This document shows positions 26,321 to 34,522 of a stretch of 64,000 nt of DNA, in pieces. The stretch lies in assembly GCA_039814715.1 (NCBI GenBank), contig JBCCAR010000001.1, positions 1 through 64,000 on the forward strand, read 5' to 3'. Source of the stretch: CAKZYD01 sp039814715. GTDB lineage: Bacteria > Pseudomonadota > Alphaproteobacteria > Sphingomonadales > CAKZYD01. The notes under the pieces are model-generated. The model searched no databases and had not been told where the DNA came from. It worked only from the letters and a program-made list of their open reading frames with translations. The position numbers and the translations under genes are program-made. Numbering within the stretch: position 1 is the first letter of the stretch; each line of letters opens with the position of its first letter.

Positions 26321-26409
26321 TCTTCAAATTACTCCAGTTTCAGGCACGAGACCAAAAGCAAACGCCTAACAAGCCGCTGCCAATGCCAAACAGATTTTTT
26401 GTTGCTTTC

Positions 26410-26610
26410 TCAGGCATTTCCTGAAAGATGATCACGTTTTGTTCCGGAAGCGATATAATCCAATATTTGAGCTTGAAGTGGCCCTTGCAAGCGCCGACCG
26501 CGGCGTAAATCAAATACCAAGCGCGGATCGTTGCAAGTCACACGGCCAAAGGTCGAAGGCGGTGTGGCGGTGTGCTGCAAGTGACATTCGATTGTGGTTA
26601 GGATATCCAT
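26410..26610 (-). CDS. Small HTH-like protein divergent from the S24 regulator
   Basis: A 66-residue protein from an ATG with an excellent AGGAGA five bases upstream; a longer frame starting further right has no such signal. The sequence T-P-P-S-T-F-G-R-V-T-C-N-D-P-R-L-V-F-D-L-R-R-G-R-R-L followed by I-L-D-Y-I-A-S resembles short alphaproteobacterial proteins with a degenerate helix-turn-helix (pattern F-G-R-x-x-x-N-D-P-x-L-V-x-x-L-R-x-G-R). A DNA-binding role is inferred. It is divergent from the LexA/CI-like gene across about 130 AT-rich bases, so the two may cross-regulate. Confidence 0.65.
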   Translation of the reverse strand: MDILTTIECHLQHTATPPSTFGRVTCNDPRLVFDLRRGRRLQGPLQAQILDYIASGTKRDHLSGNA

Positions 26611-26738
26611 ATATTCTCCTATGAGTTGTATTCCAAAACTCGATTTAGAGAATTGTTGTTTTTTTCCATTTTTGAAAGAGTAAATTTGTAAAATCGTGGT
26701 GGGGATACAAAAAGTGATGACAGCAAGTGGATAATTCG

Positions 26739-27425
26739 ATGACAATTCCTCAGCCGCAACGCAAAAGTCCGGAGGATGTCCGCGCCGTTCTGCATGAGCT
26801 CATTCAAAACAACGGAGAAGACTATGCAGCTCTCTCTAGGTTGCTTGGGAAGAACCCGAGTTATATCCATCAGTTTATGTTTCGCGGTACGCCGCGGCGC
26901 TTGAAAGAAGAAGACCGCAGCAAGCTTGCGCAGTATTTCAGCGTGCCTGAATTTGAATTAGGCGGTCCCGTCTCTAAAGATGCTGATCGCAGCGGTAAGG
27001 CGAAAGACCAAGGCTACCTATACGTTCCTGCCTATGATATCGCAGCTTCAGCCGGACCGGGATTGATCGTAGAATCAGAAGAGCCGCGCGGCGCACTTGC
27101 ATTTCGCAGGGATTGGATAAAGTCGGTTTCCAATGCACCAGCGGACCAATTGGCTGTGGTGCGCGTAGAGGGCGATTCTATGTACCCAACGCTCGCACAT
27201 GGTGATCATGTATTGATTGACCGCCAGCAAACCGATGTCTCGAGAGACGGCATTTATGTGTTGCGTGTCGATGACGCCATTCAAATCAAGCGCCTCCTGG
27301 TTCACCCCGGAACCAAGCAAATCCGGATCAAAAGCGATAACCCGATTTTTGACCAATGGCCAGAATGCCCAGCTGATTCGCTCCATATCCTTGGCCGCGC
27401 TGTATGGGTTGGCCGCCGCCTATAG
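26739..27425 (+). CDS. S24-family (LexA/CI-like) transcriptional regulator
   Basis: A 228-residue protein from the ATG at 26739; a GTG at 26727 is an alternative. The N-terminal half has a helix-turn-helix-like segment (A-A-L-S-R-L-L-G-K-N-P-S-Y-I-H-Q-F). The C-terminal half is a LexA-type self-cleaving peptidase with the catalytic serine in G-D-S-M-Y-P-T-L (S147) and lysine in I-Q-I-K-R-L (K184). A potential Ala-Gly cleavage bond is at 105-106 in A-S-A-G-P-G. It is therefore likely a repressor relieved by RecA filaments or another signal. No phage genes are nearby, so it may be a chromosomal regulator. Confidence 0.85.
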   Translation: MTIPQPQRKSPEDVRAVLHELIQNNGEDYAALSRLLGKNPSYIHQFMFRGTPRRLKEEDRSKLAQYFSVPEFELGGPVSKDADRSGKAKDQGYLYVPAYDIAASAGPGLIVESEEPRGALAFRRDWIKSVSNAPADQLAVVRVEGDSMYPTLAHGDHVLIDRQQTDVSRDGIYVLRVDDAIQIKRLLVHPGTKQIRIKSDNPIFDQWPECPADSLHILGRAVWVGRRL

Positions 27426-27747
27426 GAAAAAACCTATAATTTGATTACATTTTTTACGAGCATCTTTGTTTTAAACATCTGGATCGGAAGAAACCGTTGG
27501 GTTTCATAGCGGGACACTTAAAAGATCAAATGTCGAGCCCGTTAACGGTTCAGACCCGCGGCAACCGCAAGATCAAAGCGCTACTGATGGGAAGGCGCAC
27601 GTTTGCCAGCTTTTATGCCAGTCCTGACCCAAGTACGTGAATTGGCACGCGCTTTGCTTCCATAAGGGCCTTAGGGCTGGCCCAAACGCATCTCTGTGCC
27701 TTTCGTGACCAGCCGTTGTTAGAAATGTTGCGTATAAAGGTCTTTTC
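27426..27747. promoter_or_regulatory. Intergenic control region upstream of the 78-residue protein
   Basis: About 320 bases with no convincing gene on either strand. Its main content is the sigma-54 type promoter near the right end, 90 bases before the next start codon. The space upstream is long enough to hold enhancer sites, but none was recognised. Confidence 0.5.
27643..27658 (+). promoter_or_regulatory. Sigma-54 (RpoN) -24/-12 promoter
   Basis: TGGCAC at 27643-27648, five bases, then TTGCT at 27654-27658 match the sigma-54 consensus TGGCAC-N5-TTGC[AT] fully, with the invariant GG and GC ten bases apart. Transcription would begin about 12 bases downstream and run into the gene at 27748. 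Such promoters need an AAA+ activator; none is in the window. Confidence 0.75.
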
Positions 27748-27984
27748 ATGCGTTTTGATCGATCCGGTTTAACCAATCAATACGACCTCATTCAAGATCG
27801 CGAGACCTATGAATTGGCCTTTGAGCTGGTTGATAAACTTGGACCCAGCGCATTGTATGAAGCCCTCAACAAGGTCGAGTATCACGAACAGCAAGACAAC
27901 GAGGTTCATGCGTATTTATGGCGGCGGGTGGAGGCTGCTGTAAACGTGCTGCTCTCTGAAGAGCCGCGCGGGGCAATCCATTAA
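27748..27984 (+). CDS. Small hypothetical protein behind a sigma-54 promoter
   Basis: A 78-residue acidic, mostly helical protein with no signal peptide or membrane segment (Y-E-L-A-F-E-L-V-D-K-L-G-P-S-A-L, then Y-L-W-R-R-V-E-A-A-V). I do not recognise a family. It stands alone between the S24 regulator and tamA. Expression is probably RpoN-dependent, suggesting nitrogen, flagellar, PHB or stress control, which is inference from the promoter only. Confidence 0.65.
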   Translation: MRFDRSGLTNQYDLIQDRETYELAFELVDKLGPSALYEALNKVEYHEQQDNEVHAYLWRRVEAAVNVLLSEEPRGAIH

Positions 27985-28078
27985 GGGACGCTCCGTCCAG
28001 CTTTCTTTCGCGGTCTGCCACTTTAACGCCTGACTTCAATTGCAATTAGATGGGTGACTTGCAACAAGTCTGCCTCGG

Positions 28079-29989
28079 GTGCGTTTGCATTGGGTCCATC
28101 ATTGTTACTACCGGCTGGAGCGGCTCCGCTTTTTGTTTCGTTTTGCCTTTTTTCTATCTTTGCTAGCGAGTTCAGCCGCGCCGTTGCAGCCTGTCATGGC
28201 GCAAGATGGGCAGCAGCAACAAGAGACGGCAGAAGATGGAAAACGGCTAAAAGAAAAGTACGTGGTTACGCTAGAGGGCGAGGCAAGCAAGTCACTTACC
28301 TCTGCCCTACAAGCAAGCTTGCCTCTATATGTGCAAATCAAAGATCCGCCCTCTTCCCGGGCGGCACTGCGCGGCAGACTAGATGATTCTCTGGAAGCAG
28401 CCCGCAGCGTTTTAAAATCGCAAGGCTATTACGCGGGCCGAATTTTCGGACGGGCGCTGCCAGCAAGCGAACCTGGCGGGAAAGCACGGGTGTCGCTGCA
28501 ACTGAATGCGGGCAAACGCTATAGCTATGGACCTATGACCCTCAATGTGATTGGGCAAACACAGGCTGACCTTCAAGATACGCTGCGCGCCACGGCAAAG
28601 GAAATCTATCGGCAAGGCGAAGCCGCCGCCGCGGAGATTGGCCTGCGCATCGCTCCGGCCATGGCCGTCCGGCTTAAGGAACTGGGCTATCCCTTTGCTA
28701 AAGTGGAGCAGCAATCGTTCACCGTGGACCACGCGACACAGTTGGTGCGGCCCGTCATTACCTTGAATGCTGGGCAGATAGCGCGAATATCAGGCATCTC
28801 CGTGTCTGGACTGGAGACTATAGATGCGGACTATATTCAGCAGCTCGCCGATATTGACGGCTTGCCGCTCTACGACCAACGCCAGGTGGAGGGGTTTCGC
28901 GCGCGCCTTATTGCGACAGGGCTATTTTCGGGCATATCCATTCGCCCCGTGCCGGCAAGCAAGCAAATACCGGCACAACCCGGCGCTGCGGAAGCCCAAG
29001 AAGTGGCGCTCGATGTCGCGTTGACCGAAGCGGCGCTGCGCCAAGTGTCTGCGCAGGCTGGGTTTTCAACAGACCAAGGCTTCAGCGTCGAAGGCGCTTG
29101 GAGCCACCGCAATGTCTTTGGCAGAGGAGAAATTTTTACGGTCCGCGGGCGCCTTGCGCAGCTAGAACAGCTCATTGAAACAGACCTCGCTCTGCCCAAT
29201 TTCAAGCGCAATGATCAAACGCTGCGCTTTACGGTGTCGGTGGGCCGCCAAGACACGGACGCATTTGACGCCTTGCTCGTTTCCACCAGCGCCATTCTTG
29301 AACGCCAACTTACAGCGCGCTGGGGCATCAGCGGCGGCGGGCGCTTGGAAGCCCAACGCATCGAAGACGACTTGGGCAAACGCACGTTCTATCTCGGCGC
29401 CTTGCCCCTCCAAGCGCGCTATGATGGCACAGACAGCATTTTTGATCCACAAGACGGCTTTCGCCTAAATGCACAAGTCACGCCTGAAACGGGGTTCGGC
29501 GACACCAGCCTCCTCTTTATCACGAACGACATCTTGCTTCGGGGCTATAAGTCCTTCGACTGGGCAAATGGAACAGTTCTAGCTGCGCGCCTGCGCGTTG
29601 GCAGTATTGTGGGCGAGACAACACCAACCTTGCCAGCCAATCGCCGGTTTTATGCAGGCGGTGGCGGTTCAATTCGCGGTTATGGCTTTCAAAATGTGGG
29701 GCCTCTGGATGACGATGGCGATCCCTTTGGGGGAAGATCGCTACTGGAAATCGCATTCGAGGCGCGCGTGAAAGTCACACCAACGATAGGAGTCGTGCCC
29801 TTTATTGACGTTGGTAACGTTTATTCCTCTGTGCTGCCGAAAGTGTCGGGCTTGCAATATGGCGCGGGGATTGGCGTGCGCTACCATACCGACTTCGCGC
29901 CCATCAGGTTGGATGTTGGAACACCACTTAACCCCCGTGCAGGCGATGACCGCGTGCAAGTCTATATCAGCGTAGGGCAGAGCTTCTAA
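28079..29989 (+). CDS. tamA: Outer-membrane translocation and assembly module protein TamA (BamA/Omp85 family)
   Basis: A 636-residue Omp85 protein with a signal peptide (about 20-42), POTRA domains (roughly 60-320) and a 16-strand barrel. The barrel has the lid-loop motif I-R-G-Y-G-F (arginine near residue 533) and a C-terminal aromatic F (I-S-V-G-Q-S-F). The start is uncertain: the GTG used has a weak ribosome-binding site, and several in-frame TTG or GTG codons follow. TamA in the outer membrane and TamB in the inner membrane span the periplasm and act in assembly of some outer-membrane proteins and in phospholipid transport. Its TAA overlaps the ATG of tamB by one base (TAATG), so the two are translationally coupled. 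Confidence 0.9.
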   Translation: MRLHWVHHCYYRLERLRFLFRFAFFLSLLASSAAPLQPVMAQDGQQQQETAEDGKRLKEKYVVTLEGEASKSLTSALQASLPLYVQIKDPPSSRAALRGRLDDSLEAARSVLKSQGYYAGRIFGRALPASEPGGKARVSLQLNAGKRYSYGPMTLNVIGQTQADLQDTLRATAKEIYRQGEAAAAEIGLRIAPAMAVRLKELGYPFAKVEQQSFTVDHATQLVRPVITLNAGQIARISGISVSGLETIDADYIQQLADIDGLPLYDQRQVEGFRARLIATGLFSGISIRPVPASKQIPAQPGAAEAQEVALDVALTEAALRQVSAQAGFSTDQGFSVEGAWSHRNVFGRGEIFTVRGRLAQLEQLIETDLALPNFKRNDQTLRFTVSVGRQDTDAFDALLVSTSAILERQLTARWGISGGGRLEAQRIEDDLGKRTFYLGALPLQARYDGTDSIFDPQDGFRLNAQVTPETGFGDTSLLFITNDILLRGYKSFDWANGTVLAARLRVGSIVGETTPTLPANRRFYAGGGGSIRGYGFQNVGPLDDDGDPFGGRSLLEIAFEARVKVTPTIGVVPFIDVGNVYSSVLPKVSGLQYGAGIGVRYHTDFAPIRLDVGTPLNPRAGDDRVQVYISVGQSF

Positions 29990-32900
29990 TGACCACTCAA
30001 ACTGCCCCCTTGATTGCATTGAAGACCGCAGCGAAGACAGCCCTAGCAACTCTGCTTGCAATTCTGGCTGTTGGTATTGGCGTGTTGCTGCCGGCGCTGG
30101 CTTACCTTTCTTCAGGGTCAGGCAAGGTATGGCTGACCAAGACAATCGACTCTATCGACGGCGTGTCCCTTAATGCCATTTCAGGGCAATTGCTGGGCGA
30201 TTTGACGCTTACGGGGCTCGCGCTGGAGGACGAAGACGGTGTCTGGCTCAGTATTCAGTCCATTGATGTTGACTGGCAGCCAGCAGCGCTCCTGAGGCGG
30301 CAAGTCGCCGTCGACTTCGTTTCAATTTCAAAAATAGAGGTCTTCCGCGCGCCTCAATATGCCCCTGCTGAAACCGACGCTGAGCCACTCGCGCTCGCAG
30401 ATATCACCGATATTCCAGTTAGTATCTCCATCGTCAACCTCATCGCAGACGAGATACTTTGGAGACCAGGACAAGAAGGAGCAGAGACATTCAGCTTTGC
30501 AGCCCGCGCTGCGTTAGAGCGCCGCCAGTCACTCTATACTGTCGCCGCGCTGGCGCCGGTCCGCAGCGATAGGATTGATGACGAAATCAACGCCGACATC
30601 CTTATTAATACACGTGATATGTCAGGCGATGTAACGCTCACGCTGACTGCTGCAAAAGATGGCCTGATCGCTGCACTCGCCCGATTGCCAGACCGCACGA
30701 CAGCCCAGCTCGATGCAGCCGGTGACATAGAGACTTGGAACGCTGCCATGAATGCCATCGTCGGCGGCAAGCCCGTGGTTCAATTAAAGGCTGAATACGC
30801 AGCGCCGCGCGGCACCTTGATCGGGAGCCTTGATCCATCCCCCTTCGTTTCCGACGGCACAGCAGATGCGTTAAGCGAGCCGCTTATGACGAACATCCAA
30901 TTTGAGGCGAAAGGCAATCAGCGCGCGGCAATCACCGGGTCTATCGCAAACCAGTTCGTAGATTTAAACTTAGACGGCGTTGGACGCAATTTAGATGGCA
31001 TTCTTGAGGGAGAAGACTTTAGGCTCAAGCTTACGTCCAATGGCGTCGCAGGGCCTGCGACACTCGATACGTTCGCTGTCGAAGCCCTGATCAACGGCGA
31101 CACCGCTAAGCCAGATGTACGCTATAGCATTAGTGCAAGGGCTATTGCCGCTGATACGATTACGATCACCGAGCCACGTGTAAGTGGCCAGTTGAATGCC
31201 GTAGGCGATGGTCTATCGACCTCATTTGCCGGCGCGGTCAAAGAGGTTGCTGGCATCGATGCAGTGTCGCCAGAGGTATTGCGGGGACTCTCCTTTGAAG
31301 GCCAAGCTGCGCAAAAAAGCACAGGTCTCTCCGCAAAGCTGAGCGCCGCGACAGACGTGCTTCGCTTTGTGCTAACCGACCTTAAGCAAGACAAAGAGGG
31401 CACGCTGACCGCGCGGGGCACTCTCGCCGCGAAGACCCTCGTAGCACTGCCAGGCGCACTACCTGCTGGGCTAAAGGCAAAAGCGGTTGTTACCTTTACG
31501 CAGGATGGCCAAATGTCTGCCAACGCAGGTGGCGAATTAACAGTCCACCAAGCAGGCGCGCATTGGGCCAGCCGCTTAGCAAGCAAAACCCTCACCTTCG
31601 ATATTGATGCAGCGATGCAGGACGGTTTTATCCGCGTTTCAGAGCTGGAAATGACATCTGATAAGCTGCAAGTCACCGGCCAAGCCTCCCTCAGTGAGAC
31701 GCGCATCGACAGCAGCATCAAGGCAACGCTGCAGCCAAGCGCGTTTGCGGACCTAGCGGGCACGCCAATCAACCGTCCCGCTGAAATAAACCTCAACCTT
31801 TCTGGTCCCATCGATCAGGCCTTACCAATAGGGCGCATCGAAATACCGGCCATTGCCGCTTCGGGACTAGAGTTCCGTGATCTTGATTTCACCTTGGAAA
31901 AGGGCGAAGACGCTGGCGCTATCAAAATTGCTTTAACCGGACGATCAAGCGGTGGGCCAGCGCTGCTGGAAGGGATCGTTTCGAGACCTGGCGATGGCAT
32001 GCTACTTGTAAGAGACGTGGCGGCAAAAATTGCTAACCTCACGCTGACTGCCAACGCAGCCATTCCAATCGAAACAGACGGCGACGTGTCCGGCAGCGTG
32101 ACCAGTTCGCTTTATCCAGCCGCCAACGGCACCGGCGGATTATTTGGTGTTTCGGGCCGGTTTGATCTTGTCGCGAAGATAGACCCCCAGCAGCCCGGCA
32201 TGCTGTCCATGGCTGGTGAAGGCCCGATCATTCGCTACGGCGATGACGATGAAAGCGTCGTGTCTTTAAGTGATGTCAATCTGCTTGCTTCAGCGAACCT
32301 TAAAGCCCCCGATCTTGCTCCGACCGGAACGCTTACCGCAAAAGCGATTGAAGCAGGGGGACTGTTTATTGATGCGCTCACTGCCCAAGTCTCCATAAAG
32401 GAGCAGCGCCCTCACTTTTCGGTCCTGGTGAGCCAAAGCGGCGCGCAGCCAACGAACTTGACAGTGGGCGGCACGGTGACGACGGCGGCGCAAGCGACGA
32501 CGATCATAGCCGAGCTGGGCGGGATATTTGGCGGGGCAACTGTCAGCGCGGCCTCCCCCCTCGAAATCAGTGTGTTGCAAAATGGTGTGACGCTGAACCC
32601 CGCTGAAATCACCATTGGTGATGGACGTATTTCCCTTGCAGCCAGCCAGACGCAAGACGCTTTAAAAGCGAACATTGAAGTGGACACGTTTGACATTGCA
32701 GTAATATCGCATTTTCTGCAGCGCGAAGTCATCGACGGGACGCTGGACGCCAATGCGAGCATCGTTTCAAGCACAGCAGAACAGAACGTGGCAGCCAACT
32801 TCACGCTAGCGGGCCTTCGCACACCATCACGAACAGCTGCAGATATTGGGCTTGCCGGAAAAGTGCAGACAGCAAATGGGCGCATAAACACGCAAATCAC

Positions 32901-34311
32901 GGCTGGGCAATCAGAAACACCACAAGAATTTAATGTCAAAGCCTCCGTTCCAATCGAATGGAGGGCTGCGCCTGGGCTGCCTGCGGTACTGCTAAAAAGC
33001 CCGCTTGAGGGGCGTGTTGATATCGATACCCGGCTTGGGCCATGGTGGGCTTTGGCGGCATTGCGCGATCAGACCCTAGCAGGCACACTCGCAGCCGAAA
33101 TTGATCTTTCCGGCACTCTAGAGCGCCCACTCTTAGACGGACAAATCAGTCTAGAGAATGGCGCCTATGAGCATTTAGAGTATGGCAGCACGCTCAAAGC
33201 TCTGACCGCAGACATTGGTCTAAGCGGCGAAGACCTTCAGATTAAGACACTAACGGCGAACGATGGACGCTCTGGGACTTTAAACGGCGTTGGCGGACTG
33301 TCTCTCGCGACGCTCGAACCCTCAGGCGCAGCGATTACGCTCAATGACTTTCAAGTTCTGGCCCAAAACGATTTGAGCGCGCGCATATCAGCGAATCTTG
33401 ACCTCGCGAAAGCGGCGGATCAATTGATGCTAGAAGGCGATGTGACCATTGAAGAGGCGCGCTACGCGATCAACACGGGCGGCGCAGCCACTGTGGCAAC
33501 TTTGCCAATTGAAGAAGTAAACAGCGCGTTTCTAAGCGGGGCAGCAACAGCTGATGTGGTTGTCCCAAAACAAGTGCCCAAAAACGCTGCAGCATCGAGC
33601 ACACCATTGGCACTGGATATCAATGTCAAAGCACCCCGGCGCATCTTCGTCACTGGGATGGGCTTAACCAGTGAATGGCGAACAACTCTCGATATTGAAG
33701 GGCCCGCGGATGCGCCTGAGATTAAGGGCCAGGTTCAAGTCGTGCGCGGCGAACTTGAGTTTGCCGGAAAACGCTTCAACATTGAGCGCGGCCAAATCTA
33801 TCTTGATGGCGGAACGGAGGTCGAGCCGCGGTTAGATATTCTAGCGCAAAATACCCAAGGTGATTTTACCGCCAACATTGGCATCACTGGCACCCCGTCA
33901 AGCCCTGAGATATCCCTCTCGTCAAACCCCTCGTTGCCGGATGATGAAATCCTCTCAAGGATTTTGTTCGGCACCTCTGCGACCGACTTAAGTGCACTCG
34001 AAGCTGTCCAGCTCGGCAGCGCGGTCGCTGCTCTCTCAGGCGGCGGCGGCGGCGCGCTGGATATTGCTGGCAAAGCGCGTTCGCTAACAGGGCTCGATAG
34101 GCTGTCGCTGGGATCGGCCGATAGTAGCACTGCGATCACGGGCGGCAAATACTTGTCAGAAGACCTCTATCTACAGTTCACAACGGACCCAAGCACCGGC
34201 CAATATCTGGCAGCAATCGAATGGTATCTCACGCGGTCATTAAGTCTTTTATCTGAATACGGCCCCCAAACAGGCAGCAACGTGGCCGGCCGTTGGTCGA
34301 AGACGTATTGA
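29989..34311 (+). CDS. tamB: Translocation and assembly module protein TamB (AsmA-like, DUF490)
   Basis: A 1440-residue protein with an N-terminal membrane anchor (about 15-42), a very long periplasmic beta-rich body of AsmA/TamB-type repeats, and the C-terminal TamB (DUF490) domain. The domain contains G-x-V-Q-V-V-R-G-E-L-E-F-A-G-K-R-F-N-I-E-R-G and L-P-D-D-E-I-L-S-R-I-L-F-G. Such proteins form hydrophobic grooves bridging inner and outer membranes for lipid transport and work with TamA. Its length is at the upper end of the family but normal for alphaproteobacteria. No terminator was recognised after it. Confidence 0.93.
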   Translation: MTTQTAPLIALKTAAKTALATLLAILAVGIGVLLPALAYLSSGSGKVWLTKTIDSIDGVSLNAISGQLLGDLTLTGLALEDEDGVWLSIQSIDVDWQPAALLRRQVAVDFVSISKIEVFRAPQYAPAETDAEPLALADITDIPVSISIVNLIADEILWRPGQEGAETFSFAARAALERRQSLYTVAALAPVRSDRIDDEINADILINTRDMSGDVTLTLTAAKDGLIAALARLPDRTTAQLDAAGDIETWNAAMNAIVGGKPVVQLKAEYAAPRGTLIGSLDPSPFVSDGTADALSEPLMTNIQFEAKGNQRAAITGSIANQFVDLNLDGVGRNLDGILEGEDFRLKLTSNGVAGPATLDTFAVEALINGDTAKPDVRYSISARAIAADTITITEPRVSGQLNAVGDGLSTSFAGAVKEVAGIDAVSPEVLRGLSFEGQAAQKSTGLSAKLSAATDVLRFVLTDLKQDKEGTLTARGTLAAKTLVALPGALPAGLKAKAVVTFTQDGQMSANAGGELTVHQAGAHWASRLASKTLTFDIDAAMQDGFIRVSELEMTSDKLQVTGQASLSETRIDSSIKATLQPSAFADLAGTPINRPAEINLNLSGPIDQALPIGRIEIPAIAASGLEFRDLDFTLEKGEDAGAIKIALTGRSSGGPALLEGIVSRPGDGMLLVRDVAAKIANLTLTANAAIPIETDGDVSGSVTSSLYPAANGTGGLFGVSGRFDLVAKIDPQQPGMLSMAGEGPIIRYGDDDESVVSLSDVNLLASANLKAPDLAPTGTLTAKAIEAGGLFIDALTAQVSIKEQRPHFSVLVSQSGAQPTNLTVGGTVTTAAQATTIIAELGGIFGGATVSAASPLEISVLQNGVTLNPAEITIGDGRISLAASQTQDALKANIEVDTFDIAVISHFLQREVIDGTLDANASIVSSTAEQNVAANFTLAGLRTPSRTAADIGLAGKVQTANGRINTQITAGQSETPQEFNVKASVPIEWRAAPGLPAVLLKSPLEGRVDIDTRLGPWWALAALRDQTLAGTLAAEIDLSGTLERPLLDGQISLENGAYEHLEYGSTLKALTADIGLSGEDLQIKTLTANDGRSGTLNGVGGLSLATLEPSGAAITLNDFQVLAQNDLSARISANLDLAKAADQLMLEGDVTIEEARYAINTGGAATVATLPIEEVNSAFLSGAATADVVVPKQVPKNAAASSTPLALDINVKAPRRIFVTGMGLTSEWRTTLDIEGPADAPEIKGQVQVVRGELEFAGKRFNIERGQIYLDGGTEVEPRLDILAQNTQGDFTANIGITGTPSSPEISLSSNPSLPDDEILSRILFGTSATDLSALEAVQLGSAVAALSGGGGGALDIAGKARSLTGLDRLSLGSADSSTAITGGKYLSEDLYLQFTTDPSTGQYLAAIEWYLTRSLSLLSEYGPQTGSNVAGRWSKTY

Positions 34312-34338
34312 CGAAACGGCCCAGATATAATACGCCAT

Positions 34339-34356
34339 CTGTCATAAAAATGTAAT
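34339..34356 (+). promoter_or_regulatory. PHO-box-like PhoB site upstream of the CHAD-ParA genes
   Basis: CTGTCAT (34339-34345), AAAA, then ATGTAAT (34350-34356). The first repeat matches the PhoB consensus CTGTCAT exactly, the AT-rich 4-base spacer is correct, and the second repeat agrees at five of seven positions. It is about 165 bases before the CHAD gene start. Phosphate control would suit polyphosphate-related genes. An upstream TATAAT at 34326-34331 is also present; a good -10 downstream is not obvious. Confidence 0.5.
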
Positions 34357-34522
34357 ATTACTACGAAGGATTTGTAGCCGCCCGTACGCTTTAAGAAGCG
34401 GCGAAGGCGCCAGAACAGACGCTTTATGACGTAAGTCGCTCTTGTCTAAGACAACGCAGCAACAGCTCTATAGTTGGCGTCAATACGACAAATCGCGAAT
34501 ATAAAAAGGATGGCATAGGCCG

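Noticed and set aside
26739..27425. Prophage remnant suggested by the CI-like regulator
   Set aside because: No integrase, structural or lysis genes and no duplicated attachment site were seen around it.
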